A stretch of 64,000 bases of DNA from Acanthosepion pharaonis (taxonomy: Eukaryota > Mollusca > Cephalopoda > Sepiida > Sepiidae), in the NCBI GenBank assembly GCA_903632075.3, contig CAHIKZ030003459.1, forward strand, positions 114,701-178,700, read 5' to 3'. The notes under the pieces are model-generated. The model did no database searches and had not been told where the DNA came from. It was given only the letters and a program-made list of their open reading frames with translations. Within the stretch, counting starts at the first letter, position 1; every line of letters starts with the position of its first letter. Positions 33,440 to 43,259 of the stretch are shown in pieces. A program made the translations under genes and the position numbers.

Positions 33440-33497
33440 TATGTGGCCTGACGATTGCATATAGCATGAAACAGACTGTCGCAGACTGTTGAATTTA
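33440..33497 (+). ncRNA. Hammerhead-ribozyme-like motif (Penelope pseudo-LTR, inverted copy)
   Basis: Plus strand: CTGACGA at 33448-33454 fits CUGANGA. Stem II is TGC/GCA (33456-33458 with 33464-33466) around ATATA. GAAA is at 33468-33471. Stem III ACA/TGT closes a GAC loop. The expected cleavage base is C at 33480, followed by GC, which can pair with the GC before CTGACGA at the base of stem I. Stem II has a U-U mismatch at its base and stem I is weak. Hammerheads are known in the pseudo-LTRs of Penelope-like elements; activity here is inference. Confidence 0.5.
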
Positions 33498-33513
33498 TGT
33501 TCACTTTATGTTC

Positions 33514-33515
<2 letters not shown>

Positions 33516-33559
<44 letters not shown>
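33516..33559. repeat. (TA)n tract at right edge of the Penelope-like element
   Basis: About 44 bp of TA repeats before the LINE 3' UTR resumes. Confidence 0.9.
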
Positions 33560-33562
<3 letters not shown>

Positions 33563-33899
33563 AAAAACCTTCATCCATCCCATTCATTCAACCCAAGCAC
33601 TCACACAGACATGCAGTCAATTCTGACACCACAACAAATACAAAAAACACGCACGCGAAACGAAAGGCACCCCCGTATCCATCAGAGAACTGAAATCACT
33701 GATCACCTAACGAGGGAGGGGATGGGGAGTTAAACTAAAGGAAGAAAGGGAGACAGAAATAAAAGGGGCCAATGAGCAAACACACCCTAGCTAAGTTTAC
33801 TGGGAAAAAAAGAAAAACTAAAGAATCAAAAACCTACTTCTAGCCTAAATCCAGGGATGGGTTACCAAAGTTTAAACCAGGAAAACAATATCCTGATGC

Positions 33900-36800
33900 C
33901 TATCCGGCATCAAAATGCCACTCCAGGTCAGCCCCTTTTACTCGGCACATACGCGCAAGATTCACCCACCTTTTGCCAAATTCTGATGAGGTGAGCCGCC
34001 GCCTTCCCGTCCTGATCTTGACTTTAAGCTGATGCTTAAAGAACAAGATCAGTTGGGAAGAAGTGAACTTCTCGCCCTCAAATAATTCCTTCTGATGCGT
34101 CGTCCAAATCACGACTCTCATAACACCTAGTAAGCAACAGAACACATAATGTTCAGCCTTCGTCATCTGCGGCACCACATTGCTACAAACAAAACTGGCC
34201 TCAAGGACAAAGAACTTTCCCCTCAGCATGCGAACCATGAGGCCTTCAACAAACTTGAACAACGGCACTACCATCTTGCAATGAAAGAAGGCATGACTAA
34301 TGGTCTCGACTTCTCCAGTACAGCGACGGCAGTTTGGATATTTCTCCAAGCCTGCTGAACAAAGTCTCTTGGCGACCCAGAGGACCTCACGAATCACCAG
34401 CCAGTTGAGTGATGCCTCACCATTATTGAGGCATTTCAACTCAGGCGCCCAAGGCCATATCGAGGCCTCCTGCTTCGTAAAACCGAGCTCTTCAATCGGA
34501 TCATCCTGAACGCCCCTCCCCTGGACGTTGGAGAGACCATGCAACGCTCGTAAGCCGTGTTTCAGAGCACGACGACATTCGCGGTAGAAGGAGCATTCGG
34601 CTCGAGGTGTACGGCCGGCCTCTTCCCGGCACGAGTGCACACTTCTCAGGAATGGGAAATGTTTACGGACGTCTTCCTTCCAGAAGGTGCCATCCTCATC
34701 CGATCGGCGACACATTCGGTCCAGAAAGTTGACCAATCTCAATGCTAGGCATACCCAGACCGCCCTCAGAGGGATGAAGGCAACAGATCTCGCGAGATAG
34801 CATAGCGGCCTTGTCTCTCCACAAGAAAGAGAACAAGAGCCTTACTAATAATATTAGTGTGGTAAACGGAAGTGGAAGTACAGAGAGTCAGTAAAGAAGA
34901 ATCGGGTAGATGTGTGAAACACATACTTCCGCCCTCCCCTTCAAGGAAAGCCTCCTCTGAGACCACAGATTAACCGCGATCTCGGCCTTCCCTTGTACCT
35001 CCGACCAATTCATTTCCAACTGGAGATCAGGACCGAACCAGACAGAGAAACTACCTTCCACGCACCCAACCGCAAGCCAACAGACTTATCGCGGTTGATC
35101 TTGGCCCATGTCACCATCTCATATCCACTGATCTCTTCGTCAATCTCGGCTCTGCTCGACACAAGAACCGAAACGTTGTCAGCATAGGCAAGAATAACTG
35201 GCTGAGGTGGTAGCCCCAGGCAGGAAAATTCCGCGCAGGACCGGATTCGCCTTTAACTTGCGAAGTAATGGTTCCAACACAAGAACGTAAAGCAAAGGCG
35301 AAAGCGGACAACCTTGACGAATGGAGCGAGACAATACGAAAGGCTTCGGTCTTACCCCATTCACTTCCACCAGCGCACCGGGGGTCGCATACAAAAGTCG
35401 GATCCAGGAGCGAAAGTCGGCTCCAAAACCGGCCGCCGAAAGGACAGCCTCCAGAAACCGATGTGGTCAACCCTATCGAAGGCCTTGGTCTGATCTAAAT
35501 TGATTAGCGCGGCTTCACTGTAGACTTGTTCTAAGATCAAGCGTACCATATGTAGGTTATCCTGAATAGTCCTGCCCTTCACAGCACAAGTCTGTTCGGC
35601 GCCAATCAGACTAGACAGGACAAGCTGCAAACGGTTGGCTAAGATTTTCGCCAAAATCTTTAACTTTGTGATTAACATAGTCAAAGGGCAAAAGTTATTT
35701 AACCCATCCCCACCGTTTTTACGCAGCAACTTGATCACAGCCCTGGTGAAGCGTTGGGGTATAGACCCCTACTTCATCCAATTGTTGAAGATCAGTTCCA
35801 GCAAAGGAACAAAAACGGGCGACTGTCTCAAGTAAACTTCGTAGTCCCGGCCAACCTGTTTCAGCGCTTCCCAGATTTCCAACTCTGTGATGGGACCCTC
35901 GCATCCAGCCGCTTCAGTTGCCTCGAGGCAAGGAAAGTCGGCCAAATAGGCATTGAACCGAGAAGGGTTAGGTTTAGTGACCAGGCTCCCTGGTGAAAAG
36001 ATCCTGAAAGTAATCCCGAAACGCTCCGCATATGCCCGCGTTTGTAGTCACGGTCCGATTATCCGGCAATGTGACGCACGCGATATGTCACCGAGCTGCG
36101 CTCCGATTTTCCTCTGCACGCAATTCAGCGGCCATATTAGTCGCCTCAGAGGACATTCATTTTAACCTAGCCCTAACTACCAGAGCTTGATCCTTCTTGA
36201 TAAGCAAGGAGGACAACTCTGCCTTAGCTAAGGCTATTTCCCCACTATTACGGGATTTCACTGCGCGATCAACTTTTTGTTCTAAAGCCGTTTGCGCCGC
36301 TGATCTATCTAGATTGAATCGACGACTAAAGTCGGCAGCAAACGTTCTAATTTTGGATTTTAATTTATCCCACCAGGCATTCCCAACAACTGACCCGTCA
36401 ATTCCCTCTGTATCATTAGTAGCAGCTGGTCCCGGAAATCCTGCTCACGAAATAGTGAACAGTTTAATTTCCAGTAGCCAGCCAACTTAACCGTAGGCTT
36501 ATCTAAGTTTACACGGACCCGGACAAGCCTATGATCCGTATAAACTATATAGTGGAAGCTTGGACACCCTAAGGGGTCTATATCGACTCTCCTAAGACAC
36601 GGTCGAGGTAGCTCGCAAGCGTCCCAAGAGCCGAGTTGCCACTATTTGTCCAAGTCCATGCTACCTCCCGAGGGTGTTCATTCCGGTACTTATCGACAAG
36701 ATCAAACCCGTCGATAAAGTCCCGAAATGGTTTCACATCCCGGTTGTTAGTACCCGGTTTTTGCCCTATATGATCTATATCGGGGTCAAGGACGGCATTC

Positions 36801-37218
36801 CAATCCCCCGCTAAAACTACCCGACGAGATGTCGTCAAGTACGGCCCGATCTGCCGAAACAAACAGGTTGCTCGGAATGGTTATTGGGCGCATAAACCCC
36901 AATGAGTCGTAGAGCCTTATCCTTTATGATAACATCCAGTACGCAAAGCCTGCCCGCCGGATCTGAGGAGACAAGAATACATGGAGCCTTCAAAGACTTG
37001 CTCACTATTCAACAGACACCCCTCGAACGACCATCAAAACATGCTGAATAAAGGGAGAACCCCTTAGACAGCAAATCCTCACGGTCATATGAAGAAAACC
37101 GGGTCTCTTGCACACAACAAACATTCACTCTGAGGTGCTGAAGGTCGCGAGAGAGCCTCGCCTTGCGAAAATCGGACCTCAGTCCCCGGACATTTACACT
37201 TGCTAACCAGAGTGCCAT
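33900..37218 (-). pseudogene. LINE copy 1 ORF2: endonuclease and reverse transcriptase
   Basis: Minus strand. The start at 37218 (MALWLASVNVRGLRSDFRKA) opens the endonuclease, with NVCCVQETRFSSYD and, at 36862-36578, VVLAGDWNAVLDPDID and the NHPREVAWTWTN-like catalytic end. RT follows at 35738-34766, with NFCPLTMLITKLKILAKILA, LINLDQTKAFDRVDH, SRSIRQGCPLSPLLYVLVLE, and AYADNV (second catalytic Asp replaced by Asn) near 35190. 34742-33900 is the C-terminal domain, with CRRCTGEVETISHAFFHC. Many frameshifts. The set matches the Tx1 branch of L1 LINEs. Confidence 0.85.
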
Positions 37219-37429
37219 AATGAAAAACAGATTAGGGTTGCAGTACTGGTTTAAACATGGTCGGGGTGAGGATTCCATTTTTTCTCTCATAGACCCATGG
37301 CCCATCTCAGTCTTGATGGAGCCGTCTTAGGAGATTCCGCCGATATCCCAGGGGAAAATCAGTTTTAGGGCTCTATACAGGGAGGGGTGAACTAAAACTG
37401 GGACCCTCCCTGCTCAAAATTGTTTTAAG

Positions 37430-38520
37430 GATTTCAACTGCTGATTTTGCACAATTGCAATGGGCGAGGCCATCTTGTAGGACATGATGGCCTCGTCCAG
37501 CATCGCCCAAATTTGTTTGGCTCCAGGGCCAGTTCTAATAACTCAGATAACCCTTTCGGCCAGAGGGAAATTTTGCGGTACTTCCACATCTAAGTCTGCA
37601 AACTGCATAATTGATAGGAGGTAGCGTAAATCCTTTATACAGTTGCCATAGTCTCTGGCCCTTTCCGTCTGAACCAGGGAGATGCGGAAAAAATCCTCTC
37701 TCAAATTGTAGATCTGCTTTTTGGATTTTTTTTGTCTTTCAGCTCCCGAGTGGTGCTTCTATTGCGTTTGGATGAGGGTAGTGGCATTTCTGCCTTTTTC
37801 ACGGGGGAAGGACTGGGACTTTGCAGAGGGGTGTGGGAGGGTCTTTTTTTAATGGAGGAAAGACTGGGTGTGTGGAGATGGGTATAAAAGGATCTGCGTC
37901 TATAAGGGCTTGGATCTCTACTGAGGGGAAGGGATTTGGATGGTGATGTCAGGGGGGAAGGTCGTTTTTTAGGTGAAGGGATGGACCGGGTAGAGGACGT
38001 TGAATTTTTTTTTGGTTGTCTAATTTCTTTTCAAGTTCTTTGTTTTTTTTCCGTTTTCTCAAAACCGGGGTCAAATTTCCCTTGCTTTTCCTTTAAAGAC
38101 AGTTGAGAAGCCGGGGCATCGCCCTTAATGATGCCAGAGGGAGTGAGGCTGTATGTCCTTGGGGCTTCAGGGGACTGAGGACCCGCTCTCTGGCGCTTCT
38201 CTCTGGCCTTACCAGCAACTAGCCATTCTCCCTCCCATTCTCCGCAACTGCACTAGCAGCGGGTGAAGGCTCTTTGGGGAATGTGGTCTTTTGGCCAACC
38301 GGAGGATTATCCCTACTGGTCCCAGAAGCTGTCAGGCCCATTACAGGTGAGGCGGTGGGTAAAGACTCGGTCAGAGGGGGATTCTGGTCAAGGGGAGATT
38401 GAACTCCAGAGGCCTTCTTCTCTGGGCAGGAAGAGGAGAGGTAACCAGTCTTTCAACACTTCCAGCATACCGGTTTACGGCCGGTCACAATGACCGGCAA
38501 CTTCAATCTCAATCTTCAAT
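37430..38520 (-). pseudogene. LINE copy 1 ORF1 (gag-like) remnant
   Basis: Minus strand, heavily frameshifted. The region at about 38488-38416 encodes the knuckle seen better in copy 2 (GRKPVCWKCGKTGHLSSSC), here with substitutions. 37720-37440 encodes the C-terminal block with PQNFPL and RTGPGAKQIWAMLDEAI. Between them lies a low-complexity Ser/Pro/Lys-rich stretch. Proteins of this type coat LINE RNA. The N-terminal part present in copy 2 at 60395-59820 is missing. Confidence 0.7.
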
Positions 38521-39399
38521 CTGGTAAAAACAAAGTCCGCCTATAGGCGGTGTGTGTGGTGGGGGGAACTAAATAAGTAAAATTCGCCTTGTAGAGAGAA
38601 AAAAAATAGTACTTAAACAAAAACAGAAAACTCGCCCAAAAGCGAAGCAACAAAAATAAATTCACAAAAAAAGAACAGATAAATAAAAAAGGTTTTTCAA
38701 TTAAAAACAAATGACAAAGGACAACAATTAAAACAAGGTATACCTAAAGGCAAGACAAAAAATACAGACTAAAAGATAAAATCACAAAATTCGCCTAAAG
38801 GCGAAAGAAATGAATTTAAAACATTAAAAAAACAAAATAGACAATAAAACGCTAGACAAAGAAAAAGTAAAAACCAAAAAAATACGAAGCTTTCAAAAAT
38901 ATCCGGAGCTATTTTACAAAATGGCTGACGCTAATAAATCGGGTCAAGCAAATAAACAAAAGAAAATAATTACACAAGTTAGACAATACAAAGAGACAAT
39001 ACAAAGATTAGCACAAATAAGGCACAGAATAAAAAACAATACACGAGAAAAACTTAACGGATATTAAAAGAAAAGAATTAAAGAAATAACGAGAAATTAA
39101 AGCTAGAAATAACACAGACAGAGATTACAAAATAAAGAAAACAAAAATATATATTAAAAGAAAAAATAAAGAAAATGAAACAGGAAAACTAGACTAGAAG
39201 AGAAAGAGCAACAATTAAAGGGGGTAAAAATAAAAAAATGAGGACGGAAAAGAAAAAATCAAAAAACTTTTCAAACAGTCGTAAAAAAAAAATTAATAAA
39301 AAACAAACTCAACCAAAAATGACGTTCAAAATAGAAGTCTGAAAAAGCAAAAAAAAAAAATGTCGTGCAGAGATCACAAACAAAGGTTGTAGATCAACT
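38521..39399 (-). other. LINE copy 1 5' UTR, no gene
   Basis: A-rich on the plus strand, with several TTCGCC/GGCGAA spacings near 38580, 38633 and 38790. The same layout occurs in copy 2 (60660-61440), and the far-end block GGGTAAAAATAAAAAA is shared with copy 2 and with the deleted copy at 43950-44230. It should hold the internal promoter. Confidence 0.6.
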
Positions 39400-39704
39400 C
39401 GTCAACGATATTTAACAGTTTAACGAGGCCGAGTTTAACGTGGGTTTCTCCGAGCCCGTAGGCTTGGCCAAAAATATACCCTTTGAACCCGCCTAGACGG
39501 TTTCAGGGCCTGTCTACCTCCCCGGACGAAACTTTGCCCTTCGGCAAAGCTTCGTCCTGGTTCCTCTCTGCCAAAGCGGAGAGTTCGACAGAAGACAACC
39601 GTAGTCAACCGTAGTCAACTCGTCAACTGTAGACTGCTCACTTGAGAGGCATAATATAGTAATAGGACGAGTCCATTTATTCCATCAAGGTAGGTCCCAT
39701 AACA
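39400..39704 (-). mobile_element. Gypsy C 5' LTR, outer part
   Basis: Continues the LTR on the other side of the LINE and ends CCCATAACA at 39704, followed by GTAAT. It again contains the AAAATATACCCTTTGAA...GACAGAAG block already present in 30824-30997. The original 5' LTR therefore had an internal duplication, or two LTRs lay in tandem. A GTAGTCAAC/CGTAGTCAAC mini-repeat lies near 39600-39625. Confidence 0.75.
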
Positions 39705-39965
39705 GTAATTAATATGTAATATAAACAAAATTTTTCGATAGAATATCAATCATAAGTATGTAAAATAACCAGAATGTATATATTTTCAATTGGATACACT
39801 CATTATTATGTAAAATATGTAAAATTTCAATTGAAATTGAAATTTCAATTTTCAATTGAAGATAGTCATTAATATGTAAAATAAACAATTTTCAATTGAA
39901 GATAGTCATTAATATGTAAAATAAACAAAATGCACTTATTTTCAATTGAAAACAGTCATTAACAT
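39705..39965 (-). repeat. Sat2 continuation right of gypsy C
   Basis: Units with TAGTCATTAATATGTAAAAT followed by AAACAA and TTTTCAATTGAA, best kept at 39880-39960. It starts with the repeated GTAAT. Confidence 0.8.
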
Positions 39966-40963
39966 TAATATTGAGTGGTGCCAGTGAAGGCGCCGACTGG
40001 CAGGTTCTTCATTCTGTGGTCAAGGTGTCGGGGTAATGGCGGCGGTAGCAACAGCAGCAGCAGCAGTAGCGGACTGCGTGACAGCCGGCAGCCGCGCCGG
40101 CCGCAACTGTCCTTGTTCGTCCTCAGTGGCTGCTTTAAGCAGTTCTGGTAGTCCCAAAAGGCATCTCTTTAACTGGCGGGAATGTTTGCGATTGGCCACC
40201 ATCATAAAACCAAATGGAAAATAGATCATATTGACCGTGATGCCAGCCTAGTAGCACGCTTAAATTCATGTAGTCTGGGAACTAGCGAAAGTAGCTCATC
40301 GGAGCAGTTACCATGAAAGTATTTCTAGAAAAGACAGAGGGAGGCGACGGCACGTCTGTGAGAGAGCGAATGAAGACGAGATGCCAGATCAGAACCAACC
40401 ACATTGTTTATCCGTCTCTGGATCTTGTCGAAGATCTTAAGGCGAACGGGTGCACCAGACCATATATGGCAACGGTATTCTATGCAAGGGAGAATGGTTG
40501 ATTTGTAGATTTGAAAGATGGACTCAGACGAGAAAAACTTTTTGGCGCGACACAGGGAACCAACTTTCCTTGCGGTGGATGAAGCTATTGATGCAATGTA
40601 ATTGTTCCATCTCAGGTCAGCGGACATTGTGAGACCAAGCAGTCGTAAAGAGGTGCTCTCGTGGAGTTGAGCATCAGACATTCTAATGGGCAGCAAGGAT
40701 GGTTCCATGTGGTGAGTAATAGAGAGCAGTTTTGTTTTAGAGGCATTAAAGTTAACCTACCCCAGTCTACAACCGATTGGAGGTCCTTTTCGAGACCAAC
40801 CGTCAGGTTAGTTTTGTTAGCGATACCAGATTTGCTACTTAGGCAGGAGTAAATACTAGTGTTGTCAGCATAGATGCCTAATTGGGAACTGATGACATCG
40901 GGTAGATCGTTAATGAAGATAAGGAACAGAGTGGGGCCTAGGATAAAGCCTTGAGGAATACCT

Positions 40964-41033
40964 GCGTTTGTGGGAAAGGAACTGGAGGAGAATTCGTTAA
41001 GGACGAATTCTCCAGTTCCTTCCCCACAAACGC
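40964..41033. repeat. Inverted duplication inside the RT gene
   Basis: Arms of about 31-34 bp (GCGTTTGTGG...AATTCGT, repeated in reverse and ending at 41033) with a 5-base centre, one substitution and a 3-base length difference. It adds non-family residues before AGIPQG in the protein. The right arm looks like an inverted copy of the left. Confidence 0.85.
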
Positions 41034-42006
41034 GGTTTGACAGGAATGATTGTATTAAGTCAAATAACTGACCTGAAATTCCGTATCCCTTAATCTTACG
41101 AAGGAAACTGGCATGCCAGACCCTATCAAACACTTTAGAGATATCTAGAGCCACGGCACAAGCTTCTCTGTTGTTGTGGAGTGCTTGGTAAACAATTTCA
41201 GTTATGGCCGTGAGCACATCAGCTGTATAACGGGCAAAGCGAAAACCATATTGCTTATCAGAGAGCAGATCATAGGATATAAGGTGATTGACCACTTCGG
41301 CATTGATTAAAGCCTCAAGGACTTTGCAGACAGATGTTCTGTTGATAGGAGCTTCTTTGCTGGGGGTGGTGTAGAAGGAGATGTTCACAGACACTACAGC
41401 ATGATCAGAGTTGCCAAGAAAGCAGAGCTGCGAGGCGGGACAGAACTTGGGGATGGAAGTGAAACAGAGATCGAGAAGGAAAGCCTTGCCGCCCAGGTTG
41501 ATGGGGAAACGTGTGGGAGAGTCGACTATTTGATTGAGGGATTGAGAAATAGAAAAGTTAAGGGTTTGTATGCCAGTTTTTAAGCCACAGTTATAGAGTT
41601 TTTAAGCCACTTTAATGTCCCTGAACACAAATATATGAGCAAACGGATGAAGCGAGATAGCCTTGTCTATATTGTCGGAAATGTTTTCGAGTACACCACA
41701 GTCTTGGGAGGATGGAGAGTGATAAAAGAAGAGATAGCTTACAGCATTGAGGAGAGATAGGCGGAGACAATAGTATGAGTTGTCTGGAGATTCGAAAGAG
41801 AGCTCTCTAGCCAGTGGGAGATGGTTTTTGACATAAACTCCAAGGCCGTGCATATGGGTTTGAGAGTCTTTTCTGAGGAGAGGAAGGTAACTGGGGATCG
41901 AGAGGTCGGAGGAGGGGATAAACGAGTCGAGGTTGGTCTCGCAGAGAGCTAGTATATCGGGCGACTTCTCACTGAGGAACGATTCCACACTGCTCGATTA
42001 CACATC

Positions 42007-42063
42007 TTCTAGCGTCCGTGGCATTCGAACCACAAGTTGGTTCGAATGCCACGGACGTTAGAA
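42007..42063. repeat. Inverted duplication at the endonuclease start
   Basis: Arms 42007-42031 and 42039-42063 (25 bp, one mismatch) around ACAAGTT. The right arm encodes SNVRGIRT on the minus strand, a normal endonuclease start. The left arm is its inverted copy and destroys the next codons. Confidence 0.85.
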
Positions 42064-42065
42064 AA

Positions 42066-43259
42066 GGAAATGTTGAAGGGTTTAATTGATTTTTTGAGTG
42101 CTGGTTTAGGTTTGCTTTTTTGATCGTTATTTGTCATGTTGGTGATTTAGGAAGTGAAAACGAGAAGGCCTGAAGTAGAAGTAGCAGACGGTCATCGGCT
42201 GTGACGCGGGGAAAAACAAACTTGCGCAGCCTGCAACATAATGTGACCTTAGGGTTGCCCACCGGAGGTGAATGCATGGATACCCATTCATTCGCGACAT
42301 GGCATTACAGGCACACCGGTATTATACAACTGTTTATCAGAGCGGCCGCTCAAGACGCTACACAAGAGTTAGGGCTCCTAACTACCAGTCAGCAACCAGG
42401 AAATTGTCAACCCGGTACCCTCAGAATGAGGAGGTATTGCCACAGACTGCACACATCACAGGGGAATCACGGCAGTACTAGTACTGAGGCCAGAGGGGAG
42501 GAGAGGAAGAGTTCCAGGAACCCCTTCTTAAATAAGAAACAAGGGGTGAGCCTCTACTCTTGATCAAGAGAAGCGGGGAGGAGTATTGACCTGGCGGTAG
42601 AAAAGCCTATATACTCCTATTACACACGCACAGACACATACGCAACACCACCCCCCAGGAAAAAAAAAAAAAAAAAAAAGCAACTTACAAGTAGTCAAGG
42701 CCGGTAGTTGGCTGAGAAATCCTAAACCCTGTGATAGGTCTCTTTTTTTGTCCTGCTGGCTTGCAAATGGGCCTGCTAACTGGTGATATTTTTGCCTGGA
42801 ATTCTTACGATGAACAATGTTTAACTGTTCTTTAAATTAAGTTTTAATTCCCATTAACTCCCATTTTAAATCCCATTAACCCTTCCTAAAACACTATTCA
42901 GTTTACCAGCATTGCTCAATCATTCAGTGGGGACTGGTACAATATTCAAGTGAACCGGGTGGCTATATGGAAGAAAGTATACCAAGGCATATATACGCCT
43001 CTTCCGTTAGCCAGCGATAATATCGTTCATATTGAAGGAGTCAAAGAATTTATCCAGACTTTTCAAAACAACAGAGAGGACTAAATTCATTTTAGTTAGT
43101 TAGTAAATAAAGTAAAATATAAATAACTAAAAAACATTTCAAAACGTGGTCAGAACAAAGGCAAACACAGGGTAACTTAGAATTAAGTTACTGCTGAAAT
43201 TCGAAGACAATCCTTCAATGAAGACTGGCACTATATTCAAGTGAACCGCGTGGCAATAT
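42066..43259. other. Unidentified segment with A20 tract and a direct repeat
   Basis: 42180-42600 is more GC-rich than its surroundings and has an open plus-strand frame of 120 codons (42201-42563) with no recognised domain. An A tract of about 20 at 42661-42679 could be the tail of a retroposed plus-strand transcript. GACTGG(T/C)AC(A/T)ATATTCAAGTGAACCG occurs at about 42932 and 43223, 291 bp apart. No gene can be named. Confidence 0.4.

Larger units (their letters stand above)
31513..33514 (-). mobile_element. Penelope-like element, 5'-truncated, with inverted terminal repeats
   Basis: A minus-strand RT and GIY-YIG nuclease (separate entries) lie between inverted copies of an ~85-bp sequence: 31590-31672 in plus reading and 33425-33510 in reverse. 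They share GTCTGTTTCATGCTATATGC and AATCGTCAGGCCACATAT. The inverted arrangement and the missing RT N-terminus fit the known habit of Penelope-like elements to carry partial, inverted pseudo-LTR copies. (TA)n tracts flank both sides. It sits in the LINE 3' UTR. Confidence 0.85.
30998..39399 (-). mobile_element. Tx1-like L1 LINE, copy 1, with nested Penelope-like element
   Basis: Minus strand. Order from the 5' end: A-rich 5' UTR (39399-38521), ORF1 with a CCHC knuckle, ORF2 with an apurinic-type endonuclease and RT (37218-33900), and a 3' UTR (33890-31000) interrupted by the Penelope-like element. Homology to 43260-43690 shows that 31000-31440 and 33560-33890 are one continuous 3' UTR. The 15-bp direct repeat CGTCAACGATATTTA at both edges is a candidate target duplication, but AATATTTA also matches the LINE 3' end, so part of it may be microhomology. 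Confidence 0.8.
27003..39704 (-). mobile_element. Gypsy C retrotransposon with nested LINE and Penelope-like element
   Basis: Outer limits are set by LTR ends (TGTTGTGGACCC at 27003, CCCATAACA ending 39704), by the GTAAT target duplication, and by Sat2 on both sides. The element runs on the minus strand. The 3' LTR is at 27003-27419. A polypurine tract (TTGGGAGGGGAG on the minus strand) lies at 27420-27431. A degraded pol follows to about 30060, and then a short leader. The 5' LTR is split into 30824-30997 and 39400-39704 by a LINE. Gag and protease are mostly deleted. Confidence 0.85.
39970..42065 (-). pseudogene. Jockey/CR1-like LINE ORF2: endonuclease and RT
   Basis: Minus strand. Endonuclease N-terminus near 42063 (SNVRGIRTN), then 41988-41602 with KSPDILALCETNLDSFIPSS and YLFFYHSPSS. 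RT at 41394-40612: DLLSDKQYGFRFARYTADVL, VALDISKVFDRVWHASFLRK, AGIPQGFILGPTLFLIFIND, and GIYADNTSIY, in which Asn replaces the second catalytic Asp. 40708-40325 has the thumb, with LLGLTMSADLRWNNYIASIA and YKSTILPCIEYRCHIWSG. The C-terminus runs to about 39970. Two local inverted duplications interrupt the endonuclease start and the RT. There are frameshifts at several points. It is 5'-truncated: no ORF1 was recognised. Confidence 0.88.

Noticed and set aside
33497..33733. Open frame with an Ile-Tyr repeat start
   Set aside because: The repeat is translated (TA)n and the rest is LINE 3' UTR homologous to 43690-43740. Not a gene.
34149..34748. Plus-strand frames of 63-69 codons
   Set aside because: Antisense to the LINE ORF2 C-terminal domain, with no independent support.
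42029..42063. TTGGTTCGAATGCC resembling a tRNA T-arm
   Set aside because: It is half of an inverted duplication of LINE endonuclease codons. No D-arm, anticodon stem or acceptor stem can be drawn.
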